Source of the DNA: Candidatus Micrarchaeaceae archaeon
GTDB taxonomy: Archaea; Micrarchaeota; Micrarchaeia; Micrarchaeales; Micrarchaeaceae
Length of the DNA stretch: 5,115 nucleotides
Direction: 5' to 3'
Assembly (NCBI GenBank): GCA_027310535.1
Contig: DAIDAQ010000070.1
Location: 1-5,115 of the forward strand
Position numbers and translations under genes: made by a program. The notes below the pieces were generated by a model, which did no database searches, was not told the DNA's origin, and saw only the letters and a list, made by a program, of their open reading frames with translations. Shown here piece after piece: positions 1 to 4,943 of the stretch; within the stretch, counting starts at the first letter, position 1; every line of letters starts with the position of its first letter.

Positions 1-252
1 CTTCTCAACATCAGCTATTCCCCTCTCTACCAGCAGCGTCGCGTAGCCGGTGCCGGTCCGCAATGCTGAGAGTACTGCATTGGCGGCGAATGAGGAGAGC
101 ACCGGCGCGCCGGTGTATACCTCGTTGCCGCCTACGACGAGCACCGAGCCGTTGCTGTATTTGTTTGAGCACATACCCCTTGGCTCAGTCGCGCACCTTA
201 TATCCTTTACACCAGTGAAGAGGCCGAAGCCCTTCGCCCGCTCTCTTGCCAT
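1..252 (-). CDS. nnrD: ADP-dependent NAD(P)H-hydrate dehydratase, N-terminal part (runs off left edge)
   Basis: Reading the minus strand from ATG at 252 gives 84 uninterrupted codons to the window edge. A TAG lies in frame immediately upstream (253-255), so this ATG is the first possible start. The protein has a short basic leader, then KYSNGSVLVVGGNEVYTGAP at residues 31-50, followed by a small-residue helix (SSFAANAVLSALRTGTGYAT) and the strand TLLVE. This is the characteristic first beta-alpha-beta unit of the YjeF C-terminal, ribokinase-like family. These cytoplasmic enzymes use ADP (ATP in eukaryotes) to dehydrate damaged NADHX/NADPHX back to NAD(P)H, normally together with the epimerase NnrE. 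In many prokaryotes the epimerase domain is fused N-terminally. Here only about 30 residues precede the kinase-like fold, so this copy is not fused on that side. The catalytic GxGD region would lie beyond the edge. Start well supported; family call strong though partial. Confidence 0.85.
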   Translation of the reverse strand, partial: MARERAKGFGLFTGVKDIRCATEPRGMCSNKYSNGSVLVVGGNEVYTGAPVLSSFAANAVLSALRTGTGYATLLVERGIADVEK

Positions 253-262
253 CTATGAAACC

Positions 263-307
263 CTTAAAAGCTTTGCATGCGCTAATCTTGCAATAAAGGA
301 ATTTATA
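263..307. promoter_or_regulatory. Divergent promoter region between nnrD and the AbrB-domain gene
   Basis: Two archaeal TATA-like boxes face opposite ways. CTTAAAAG at 263-270 on the plus strand predicts transcription starting near 292-294, right at the expected beginning of the AbrB-domain protein. TATAAATT read on the minus strand (300-307) predicts a start near 277 and a leader of about 25 bases for the dehydratase gene. The spacing (about 25-27 bases from box centre to start) is the archaeal norm. No experimental start is known, and the minus-strand box would overlap the first codons of the plus-strand gene. Confidence 0.45.
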
Positions 308-1165
308 GCTGGTGGTAGCATCACAAAGGTCTTTAGGAAGGATAACAAGCTAGTCATAATAGTGCCATACGATGTCGTATCGGACCTTGGCATAAAGGAT
401 GGGGATGATGTCGACTTCCTTAGGTACAACGACAAGACCTATATCTTTGCGAAGAAGAACGACCTCATGAACGCTGTCACTGGCGGGCGCGGCAAAGAGG
501 CTGCCGCAGTGGTGCCGAAAAGCGGGAAGAGAGCAGTGAGCCTCGAGGAACTCAGCGTCCTGAAAAAGCTTGACACCCTAAGGTACACGAACCGTACAAA
601 GGAGAATGTCAGAAAGCTGCTCAACCAGCGCGAGAACGACGTACTGCATGGTCTGCTTATGGACAGGGTAGTGACCCTTTACAAAAAGGATGGGGAAGGG
701 GACTACCATTTCAGCATACCAAAGGAGATCTACAACGAGTTCCTCTTTGGAAAGAGGGAGAAGGGGAAGCCGAACATCCTGGAGCATGTGCAGGAGGCGA
801 GGGAGTGGGAGACAAAACTCAAGGAGCAGAACAAGTACGCCGACGAGCTGGAGAAAAAAGGCTACATAGTCATTCCGACAGAGGCAGAGGCTACGACCCT
901 CTCAACCCTGCTTGAGGAGAGCATACGGCTGGGCCTGATCATCGGAACGAGGGCGTTCAACAAGAAATACTACGTTGTACTGAAGGGGTTCGTAACGCAG
1001 AATGCAACGAGGATCCTAAAGGTAATAGACAACAAGAGCACCAACGTGGCGGAGATAGCCAAAGCTGCAAAACTAGACGAGGACGCGGCAAGGGCTGTGC
1101 TCTACCTTCTGGCAGAGGGGGGTGACGTAACTGAAGTGAGAAGGGATGTCTTCAGGGCTGCCTGA
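293..1165 (+). CDS. Uncharacterised AbrB/SpoVT-like domain protein with winged-helix-like regions (start uncertain)
   Basis: The protein is about 290 residues if counted from codon 293. Residues 9-55 (SITKVFRKDNKLVIIVPYDV, then LGIKDGDDVDF and TYIFAKK) match the swapped-hairpin AbrB/SpoVT DNA-binding fold. A charged linker follows. A helical block at about 84-130 (LRYTNRTKENVRKLL, then DVLHGLLMDRVVTLYKK) reads like a winged helix. A probable coiled coil spans about 160-190, and a C-terminal winged-helix-like segment spans about 238-288 (ILKVIDNKSTNVAEIAKAAK). This suggests a cytoplasmic DNA-binding regulator, but no exact family is recognised. The frame stays open back to a GTG at 50, yet 50-252 is antisense to nnrD and does not look like protein in this direction. 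Canonical in-frame alternatives are GTG 215 (overlaps nnrD) and GTG 362 (cuts into the AbrB fold). Codon 293 is ATA (IKEFIAGGS), chosen because it sits at the predicted transcription start. Gene certain; 5' end unresolved. Confidence 0.75.
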   Translation: MKEFIAGGSITKVFRKDNKLVIIVPYDVVSDLGIKDGDDVDFLRYNDKTYIFAKKNDLMNAVTGGRGKEAAAVVPKSGKRAVSLEELSVLKKLDTLRYTNRTKENVRKLLNQRENDVLHGLLMDRVVTLYKKDGEGDYHFSIPKEIYNEFLFGKREKGKPNILEHVQEAREWETKLKEQNKYADELEKKGYIVIPTEAEATTLSTLLEESIRLGLIIGTRAFNKKYYVVLKGFVTQNATRILKVIDNKSTNVAEIAKAAKLDEDAARAVLYLLAEGGDVTEVRRDVFRAA

Positions 1166-1191
1166 CTTGGCTTTGGGCATGGTATCTGGGA

Positions 1192-1347
1192 TCAGAGCAT
1201 GCTGAGCTTGTCAGCTAGCAGCACTACTACCGCGAAAGCGATTATTGCGCCAAGCATCAGCTTTGGCGGCACTGCAGGGCCTTTTGACGGAGCATCGTAG
1301 AAGCTCATGATCCCCGCCTGCGACTGCGGCGAATAAAGCGTTGCCAT
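1192..1347 (-). CDS. Preprotein translocase subunit Sec61-beta (SecG-type), 51 aa
   Basis: A short minus-strand frame runs from ATG 1347 to TGA 1192-1194 and encodes 51 residues. It has the full archaeal Sec61-beta pattern: a short polar N terminus, the cytosolic motif AGIMSFYD (residues 11-18), a small GP linker (SKGPAVPPK, 21-29), and one C-terminal transmembrane helix (about residues 30-46, LMLGAIIAFAVVVLLA) with a few residues after it. Archaeal family members are about 50-60 residues, so it looks complete. It is the small peripheral subunit of the SecYEG/Sec61 protein-conducting channel in the cytoplasmic membrane. Upstream on the minus strand, GGTAATC lies just before the ATG and resembles the archaeal ribosome-binding consensus GGTGATC. 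A TATA-like stretch (1374-1391) predicts a leader of roughly a dozen bases. It ends 26 bases from the convergent AbrB-domain gene. Confidence 0.88.
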   Translation of the reverse strand: MATLYSPQSQAGIMSFYDAPSKGPAVPPKLMLGAIIAFAVVVLLADKLSML

Positions 1348-1373
1348 CTGATTACCAAAGAAAGTTTGGACTC

Positions 1374-1391
1374 AATACTTATTAAATACTT
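1374..1391. promoter_or_regulatory. Overlapping divergent TATA elements for Sec61-beta and the four-helix membrane protein
   Basis: The AT-rich stretch AATACTTATTAAATACTT holds a TATA-like box on each strand (TTATTAAAT on plus, TATTTAATA on minus) within the same dozen bases. Predicted start sites, about 25 bases out on either side, fall near 1360 (minus) and 1410 (plus), giving both genes leaders of about 12 bases. The plus leader carries AAGGTGG (1411-1417), a good ribosome-binding site that supports GTG 1422. The sequence is also a direct repeat of AATACTT (1374-1380 and 1385-1391). Confidence 0.55.
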
Positions 1392-1421
1392 GCTTCTAAT
1401 TAAGACTGCTAAGGTGGCATT

Positions 1422-1943
1422 GTGGCAGAGGAGATGGATGCAGGGTCGCAGGCTTCGCAGCAGTACAAGGCGAAAGAGCCGATGGTGAAGCTCGAGGGTC
1501 CGCTCATCTTCTGGATAGGATTCCTCATCGCCGCGATAGTCATGCAGCTTGTCGCCAACACCCTTCTTATGCCTGGCTCCGGAGCGAGCTTCAAGTATCT
1601 AGGGGGCGCTCTCGCCCAGATCTCCAACTACATAATAGAACTGCCAGGGATACTCGTCTTCCCGTTCATCGTCTCATTGTGGATCGGCGAAAGGGTCAGC
1701 AAGTCATCGACGGACAGCCACAAGGCGCTGCATACCTCGCTGATAAATGCCGCCTACGCTTCGCTGATATATGGGATCAGCATCTTCGTGATCTTCATGC
1801 TGCTCAACGCGCCGGCGATCAACCAGCTTGCCACACTCTCCAGTGTGATAACGATGGTTTACACGATCTTTGTCCCCATAGGCATACTCTTCATTTTCAT
1901 AACTGTATTCTCCGTGCTTGCGTTTGCGAGGAGAAACAGGTAG
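1422..1943 (+). CDS. Hypothetical membrane protein with four predicted transmembrane helices
   Basis: This 173-residue protein is not recognised as a named family. It has a hydrophilic N terminus (residues 1-26, Gln/Glu/Lys rich) and four hydrophobic segments at about 27-50, 70-89, 106-128 and 141-168. A loop GERVSKSSTDSHKALHTS (89-106) separates helices 2 and 3, and the tail ARRNR is basic. By the positive-inside rule the basic C terminus is probably cytoplasmic; with four helices the N terminus would be too. There is no cleavable signal peptide. Helix residues are rich in Ile, Phe, Ala and Pro (ELPGILVFPFIV; FVPIGILFIF), as in Yip1-like or small channel-like proteins, but no diagnostic motif supports a function. 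GTG 1422 is preferred because AAGGTGG lies 4-10 bases upstream. ATG 1434 is possible but has GAGGAG directly abutting it. A TAA lies in frame at 1410. It diverges from Sec61-beta, so a link to membrane biogenesis is conceivable but unproven. Confidence 0.8.
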   Translation: MAEEMDAGSQASQQYKAKEPMVKLEGPLIFWIGFLIAAIVMQLVANTLLMPGSGASFKYLGGALAQISNYIIELPGILVFPFIVSLWIGERVSKSSTDSHKALHTSLINAAYASLIYGISIFVIFMLLNAPAINQLATLSSVITMVYTIFVPIGILFIFITVFSVLAFARRNR

Positions 1944-1980
1944 CGGCAGTAGGCCAGTTCAGCGTGGCTGCCTCCTGCCG
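1944..1980. repeat. Hairpin between convergent genes, possible bidirectional terminator
   Basis: CGGCAGTAGG (1944-1953) and CCTCCTGCCG (1971-1980) are inverted with nine of ten pairs. An inner CAG/CTG pairing extends the stem around a roughly 10-base loop. It begins at the base after the stop codon of the membrane-protein gene and ends 14 bases before the stop of the GTPase gene on the other strand. Neither strand has a T-run after the stem, which archaeal termination usually needs, so the terminator role is uncertain. Confidence 0.4.
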
Positions 1981-1994
1981 GAAAAGGATGGCGG

Positions 1995-3179
1995 TCATCT
2001 TGCTGCGCTGACTATTTTGACCACGTCCCCGTCATGCAGCTGCTGCTCCCTGCCTATCCGCATGTGCTTCACAGCGTCAACAGCGTAGAGCATGCCCTTC
2101 GCGATGTCGGTGTGCACAGCCGAGGCTAGGTCAAGTGCCGTCGAGCCCTGCCTCAACAGGACAGCATCGGGCAGCACATTGCCGAAATGGTCCGTGCACT
2201 TGTGCTCGTCCTCGACAGGGTAGACTACAATATTTCCGAGCGCACAGAAAACGACTGAATTGAGTAGGTGCTGCACCCCGGTGCCGTATCGCGAGGCCCT
2301 TAGGAACGAGAGCATGTACTCGAGAGCGCCCGCCTGCTCCTTGCTGATTTCGCTCTTTATTGCTCTGAATGACGTCGAATCTGGCAGGTATTCGATCACC
2401 TTAGAGGCGGCTGCCTTCCGCAGTGCGAGCTCCACTGCGGCAGAGCACTCAAAGACGTTCTGCGCGCCGAACCTCTCCTTGAGAAGGCGTATGTTTTCGT
2501 GCGCCTCCTCGGGCCATGAATCTGCCTTGTTCGCAGCGATGACGAGTGGCTTGGACCTCTTCAGCACCGCGGCGGAAAATTTGAGCACCTGTGCACTATC
2601 CCAGGATATCCTTGCGGATGGGAGGCCGCATTCCACGATAGCCGCCTCTATCTCGCTCCTCGGTATCTTCAGCCCCGTGAGCACGGCCTCGAGAGCACCG
2701 ATGCCGTCCCTGCTATGCGTGATCTGCCGTATGTGCGCCTTTATTATCCCGGAAAGCCAATGGTGCAGTTCTGATATCACAGTCTCTGCATCCTGCACCG
2801 GGTTGCCGCCCTGCGCCTTGTTGCCAGAGGCGTCTGTCTTTCCGCTCGCATCTACAACCAGAATGAAAGCGTCAGAGGCAGCCATGTCGTTGAGGAACTG
2901 GTTGCCCATCCCCCTACCTTCATGCGCCCCCTCCACAAGCCCTGCGACATCAATCACATTGACAGGAATCATCCTGACGCCGTTAGTGCAAAGCGAGTTG
3001 CGCGCGTTGCAATGGAGGTTCAGCCTCCTTTCCGCGCAGTCTGCCGTCGCATAGGCCACCCCCCTGTTTGGGTCAATCGTCGTGAACGGATAATCCGCTA
3101 TCGCGACGTCGTTCATCGTCATCGCTGAGAAGAGAGTGCTCTTGCCCTTGTTCGGCGCGCCTATTATTCCGATAAGCAT
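1995..3179 (-). CDS. Archaeal OBG/YchF-like GTPase with TGS domain
   Basis: This 394-residue protein has the usual length for the archaeal form. All G motifs are visible: G1 GAPNKGKST (residues 7-15), the switch region YPFTTIDPNRG (30-40), G3 DVAG followed by Leu (77-81), the family signature GAHEGRGMGNQFL (84-96), G4 NKAD (217-220) and G5 CSAA (245-248). A helical domain occupies about 125-205, and a C-terminal TGS domain lies at about 318-393 (LPDAVLLRQGSTALDLASAVH, HDGDVVKIV). Three cysteines (48, 57, 64), followed by NGVRMIPVNVIDVAGLV, match the archaeal subgroup. Leu replaces the catalytic Gln after G3, as in all hydrophobic-substituted GTPases. Family members are cytoplasmic, bind GTP or ATP, and associate with ribosomes; the precise role in archaea is not settled. 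ATG 3179 lies 4 bases after the permease stop, with GTGA (overlapping that stop codon) as a weak ribosome-binding element, so the two genes are probably co-transcribed. Confidence 0.93.
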   Translation of the reverse strand: MLIGIIGAPNKGKSTLFSAMTMNDVAIADYPFTTIDPNRGVAYATADCAERRLNLHCNARNSLCTNGVRMIPVNVIDVAGLVEGAHEGRGMGNQFLNDMAASDAFILVVDASGKTDASGNKAQGGNPVQDAETVISELHHWLSGIIKAHIRQITHSRDGIGALEAVLTGLKIPRSEIEAAIVECGLPSARISWDSAQVLKFSAAVLKRSKPLVIAANKADSWPEEAHENIRLLKERFGAQNVFECSAAVELALRKAAASKVIEYLPDSTSFRAIKSEISKEQAGALEYMLSFLRASRYGTGVQHLLNSVVFCALGNIVVYPVEDEHKCTDHFGNVLPDAVLLRQGSTALDLASAVHTDIAKGMLYAVDAVKHMRIGREQQLHDGDVVKIVSAAR

Positions 3180-3183
3180 GGAG

Positions 3184-4503
3184 TCACTTGAAGAGCTTCA
3201 CGCGCACCACCCTCTTGTTCTCCGCTTCCCTCAAGGAATAGTAGATTACGAGCAGTGCGATCACCATCACCGCGCCGATGCCTAGCGCCTCCTGTGGCAG
3301 GCTGAGCAGAAATACAAAGAGCAGCACTATTGCAATCACCGCCAGGTAGGGATAATAGGGAAGCTTGAACGGCGCATCGCTGCCGTGCCTCCTTAGGTGG
3401 ATCAGCGCGAAACTGATTATTATGTAGGAGAAAATCAGCCCGAAGTTGCTTATGGCAGCTATCACATACAAGTTGCCGGCAAAGAGCATGATCAGCGAGA
3501 TCACGGAAGTAATTATGACCCCATTGACCGCGACATCCCTGCGCAGATTGTACTTGCGCAGCACTTTGGGGAGCAACCTGTCAGAGCTTATTTGGTAGAG
3601 TATCCTTGACGAAGCAAGGATCATTGCGATAATGGCGGATGATGTGGCAACGAGGGCGCCGACGCTGACGGCAGTCTGCAGCCATGGGGGCGCACCCGCA
3701 TACCTGAGTGCATATGCGAGGGGGTCCCCGGAGAGGGAGTAGAGCCTAGCAGGCATTACCACGAGGAGCACGCCGATTATCGCGATGTAAAAAACCATGC
3801 TGATGATCACCGAGTAGAGTATCGCCCGCGACGCAGCCCTCCCACCCCCCTTTATCCTTGACGAGAAGGTGGTTATCGACTGGAAACCCGAATAAGCGAA
3901 GAAGACCGCTATGCTGGCTGCGAAGATCGCAAGGAGGCCGGACTGGCCAGCCGCGGTCGCAGCCGCATTCGCGAACGAGAGCGTGCCGCTCTGCGCAGCA
4001 AAGTACAATGCCACTATGATGAAAAGCGCAAGTATCAGGAGCTTTAGGGTAACGAGCGAAAAGTCTGCCTTCGCCGCCTTCTTAATGCCTACCAGGTTGA
4101 CAAGCGAGAGTGCGACGATTATAGCGATGGACGGGAGCACAGACAGGCCCTGCGGGATGGAAAAGAGACTTGTGAAGTAGCTGCCGAATCCGAGCGCAAC
4201 CACAGAGACAGAGCTCGCGAAGCTGAAGTACAGCAGTATGCCGGTTATGAACCCAAGCTCGCTGCCGAATGCCTCATAGGCATATGAATAGGCACTGCCC
4301 TTTACCCCCGGCATCAGCGAAGTGAGCTCCCCGAGCTCCAGGGCAACTATTATTACGACGACACCGACTATCAAAAATGCCACAATCGCGCCGGAGCCTG
4401 CGAGCGAGATCGCCGTGCCGCTCAGCACGAAGATGCCTGCGCCGATGATGTTTCCCAGCCCGACCGCGACCGCGAGCCAGATGCTTATTTGATTCCTCTC
4501 CAA
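3184..4503 (-). CDS. APC-family amino-acid permease
   Basis: This 439-residue protein has about 12 hydrophobic segments, the standard size for amino acid-polyamine-organocation transporters. TM1 carries the unwound substrate-binding motif GLGNIIGAGIFVLSG (residues 15-29). TM6 carries FFAYSGFQSI (201-210), the family's second broken helix. Other helices lie at about 37-63, 84-110, 123-140, 148-170, 229-250, 274-300, 325-344, 346-368, 385-402 and 405-423, with a basic C-terminal tail. It should import amino acids by proton or sodium coupling or exchange; the substrate cannot be read from the sequence. After TM6 the usual acidic E-x-K-N-P element is SRIKGGGRAASRAI, with Arg in place of Glu. The start is TTG at 4503. 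A TGA lies six codons upstream, and no ATG or GTG intervenes. An AT-rich box at 4534-4544 predicts transcription starting about 10 bases upstream. It is the first gene of an operon with the GTPase. Confidence 0.93.
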   Translation of the reverse strand: MERNQISIWLAVAVGLGNIIGAGIFVLSGTAISLAGSGAIVAFLIVGVVVIIVALELGELTSLMPGVKGSAYSYAYEAFGSELGFITGILLYFSFASSVSVVALGFGSYFTSLFSIPQGLSVLPSIAIIVALSLVNLVGIKKAAKADFSLVTLKLLILALFIIVALYFAAQSGTLSFANAAATAAGQSGLLAIFAASIAVFFAYSGFQSITTFSSRIKGGGRAASRAILYSVIISMVFYIAIIGVLLVVMPARLYSLSGDPLAYALRYAGAPPWLQTAVSVGALVATSSAIIAMILASSRILYQISSDRLLPKVLRKYNLRRDVAVNGVIITSVISLIMLFAGNLYVIAAISNFGLIFSYIIISFALIHLRRHGSDAPFKLPYYPYLAVIAIVLLFVFLLSLPQEALGIGAVMVIALLVIYYSLREAENKRVVRVKLFK

Positions 4504-4533
4504 TTGACCACTCGATTGTCAGTACATGCGCAA

Positions 4534-4545
4534 CTTTATTAATTC
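4534..4545. promoter_or_regulatory. Shared AT-rich promoter between the permease operon and tRNA-Leu
   Basis: CTTTATTAATTC reads as AATTAATAAAG on the minus strand, about 35 bases from the permease TTG start. On the plus strand it lies about 26-30 bases upstream of the mature tRNA 5' end (4571). One element is therefore placed correctly to serve both divergent transcripts. The nearer CTTTAAAAG (4561-4569) would place transcription inside the tRNA, so it is unlikely to be the tRNA promoter. Confidence 0.45.
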
Positions 4546-4570
4546 ATTTGAAGAAAGAATCTTTAAAAGC

Positions 4571-4655
4571 GCAGAGGTAGCAAAGCCTGGTCAAATGCGC
4601 TAGGTTCAGGGCCTAGTCCCTTAGGGGTTCGAGAGTCCAAATCTCTCCCTCTGCA
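4571..4655 (+). tRNA. tRNA-Leu (anticodon CAG)
   Basis: An 85-base class II tRNA folds fully. The acceptor stem GCAGAGG (4571-4577) pairs with CCTCTGC (4648-4654), and the discriminator is A 4655. The D stem is GCA/TGC (4580-4582 with 4596-4598), with GG in the loop at 4589-4590. The anticodon stem CTAGG/CCTAG (4600-4604 with 4612-4616) closes the loop TTCAGGG, giving anticodon CAG at 4607-4609, which reads CUG Leu codons. The long variable arm has a CCC/GGG stem (4618-4620 with 4624-4627), as expected for Leu. The T stem GAGAG/CTCTC (4631-4635 with 4643-4647) closes the loop TCCAAAT. CCA is not encoded and there is no intron. The odd feature is C at canonical position 55 (4637), where nearly all elongator tRNAs have U (pseudouridine). 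The other Leu-type features leave the identity secure. An integrase-like frame follows it. Confidence 0.95.
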
Positions 4656-4676
4656 TCCCATTTACAGTGGGTTGCA
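4652..4676. repeat. Inverted repeat at the tRNA-Leu 3' end
   Basis: TGCATCCCA (4652-4660) and TGGGTTGCA (4668-4676) are inverted with eight of nine pairs around a 7-base spacer. The left arm starts inside the last four bases of the mature tRNA, so the repeat straddles the gene boundary. It could be a tRNA 3' processing or termination structure, or an integrase-binding part of an attachment site. No T-run follows. The role is inference. Confidence 0.4.
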
Positions 4677-4686
4677 TACACTATAG

Positions 4687-4696
4687 TATATAAATA
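4687..4696 (+). promoter_or_regulatory. TATA box for the integrase-like gene
   Basis: TATATAAATA is a near-ideal archaeal TATA box. Its centre predicts transcription starting near 4717, about 10 bases before GTG 4727. A perfect 8-base palindrome, ACTATAGT (4680-4687), abuts its upstream side, where the B-recognition element would lie. No clear ribosome-binding site lies between the box and the start codon. Confidence 0.5.
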
Positions 4697-4726
4697 CTTG
4701 CCATTCTATAATTTAAGAGTGGTTAA

Positions 4727-4930
4727 GTGCCTTATAATGATGCAACGAAGGCTATCCAGACCCTTGAAGACAGGATATACAATAAACTGAAGGCAGGAGC
4801 CCGAAACAAGGAACATGTAGAAGGGTTTGTCTCCTTCCTATACTCAAAAGGATGTACAGACAGGACTATTCTTAAGCATCTTTATTGCATGGCTAACGTC
4901 TTTGAGTGTATGGATTCGGCAGGACTATAG
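4727..4930 (+). pseudogene. Truncated tyrosine-integrase-like fragment (N-terminal SAM-like domain only)
   Basis: GTG 4727 to TAG 4928-4930 encodes 67 residues. The pattern is an initial amphipathic helix (ATKAIQTLEDRIYNKL), then NKEHVEGFVSFLYSKGCTDRTILKHLYCM at about residues 27-55. It resembles the N-terminal core-binding domain of archaeal tyrosine recombinases, where a helix ending in an aromatic-rich 'F..FL...G....TI..YL' segment is usual. Intact family members run about 280-400 residues and carry the catalytic R..H..R..Y set in a C-terminal domain. None of that follows in any frame here: the same frame past the stop gives only 26 unrelated codons before the next stop. The 3' part is therefore missing, replaced or interrupted. 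Its position just after tRNA-Leu and its orientation away from it fit an integrase at an attachment junction. It could instead be a small free-standing DNA-binding protein. The family call rests on pattern recognition only. Confidence 0.55.
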
Positions 4931-4943
4931 CATCCCAATGAAA

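Noticed and set aside
50..292. Plus-strand extension of the AbrB-domain frame back to GTG 50
   Set aside because: It is antisense to a clear NAD(P)H-hydrate dehydratase N terminus (1-252), has low-complexity protein-like content without domain character, and lies upstream of the plus-strand promoter.
439..787. Minus-strand short frames under the AbrB-domain gene
   Set aside because: The products are shadow-like (Ser/Phe/Leu runs) with no start signals, and the opposite strand encodes a coherent domain protein.
1679..2011. 110-codon plus-strand frame overlapping the membrane protein and the GTPase end
   Set aside because: It is an out-of-frame shadow of the four-helix membrane protein, with a Cys/His/Arg-rich product lacking any fold pattern.
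2260..3054. 264-codon plus-strand open frame
   Set aside because: It lies wholly antisense to the GTPase gene, whose motifs are complete. The product is Ser/Ala/Cys rich with no recognisable domain and no promoter or ribosome-binding site.
4561..4569. CTTTAAAAG as the tRNA-Leu promoter
   Set aside because: It directly abuts the mature tRNA 5' end, so transcription would begin inside the tRNA. The box at 4534-4545 is correctly spaced.
4653..4937. GCATCCCA occurring at 4653-4660 and again at 4930-4937 as a possible pair of attachment sites
   Set aside because: An 8-base match is expected by chance in a stretch this long, and a tRNA attachment duplication should be longer and include tRNA sequence. 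It might still be relevant if the ends are mapped.
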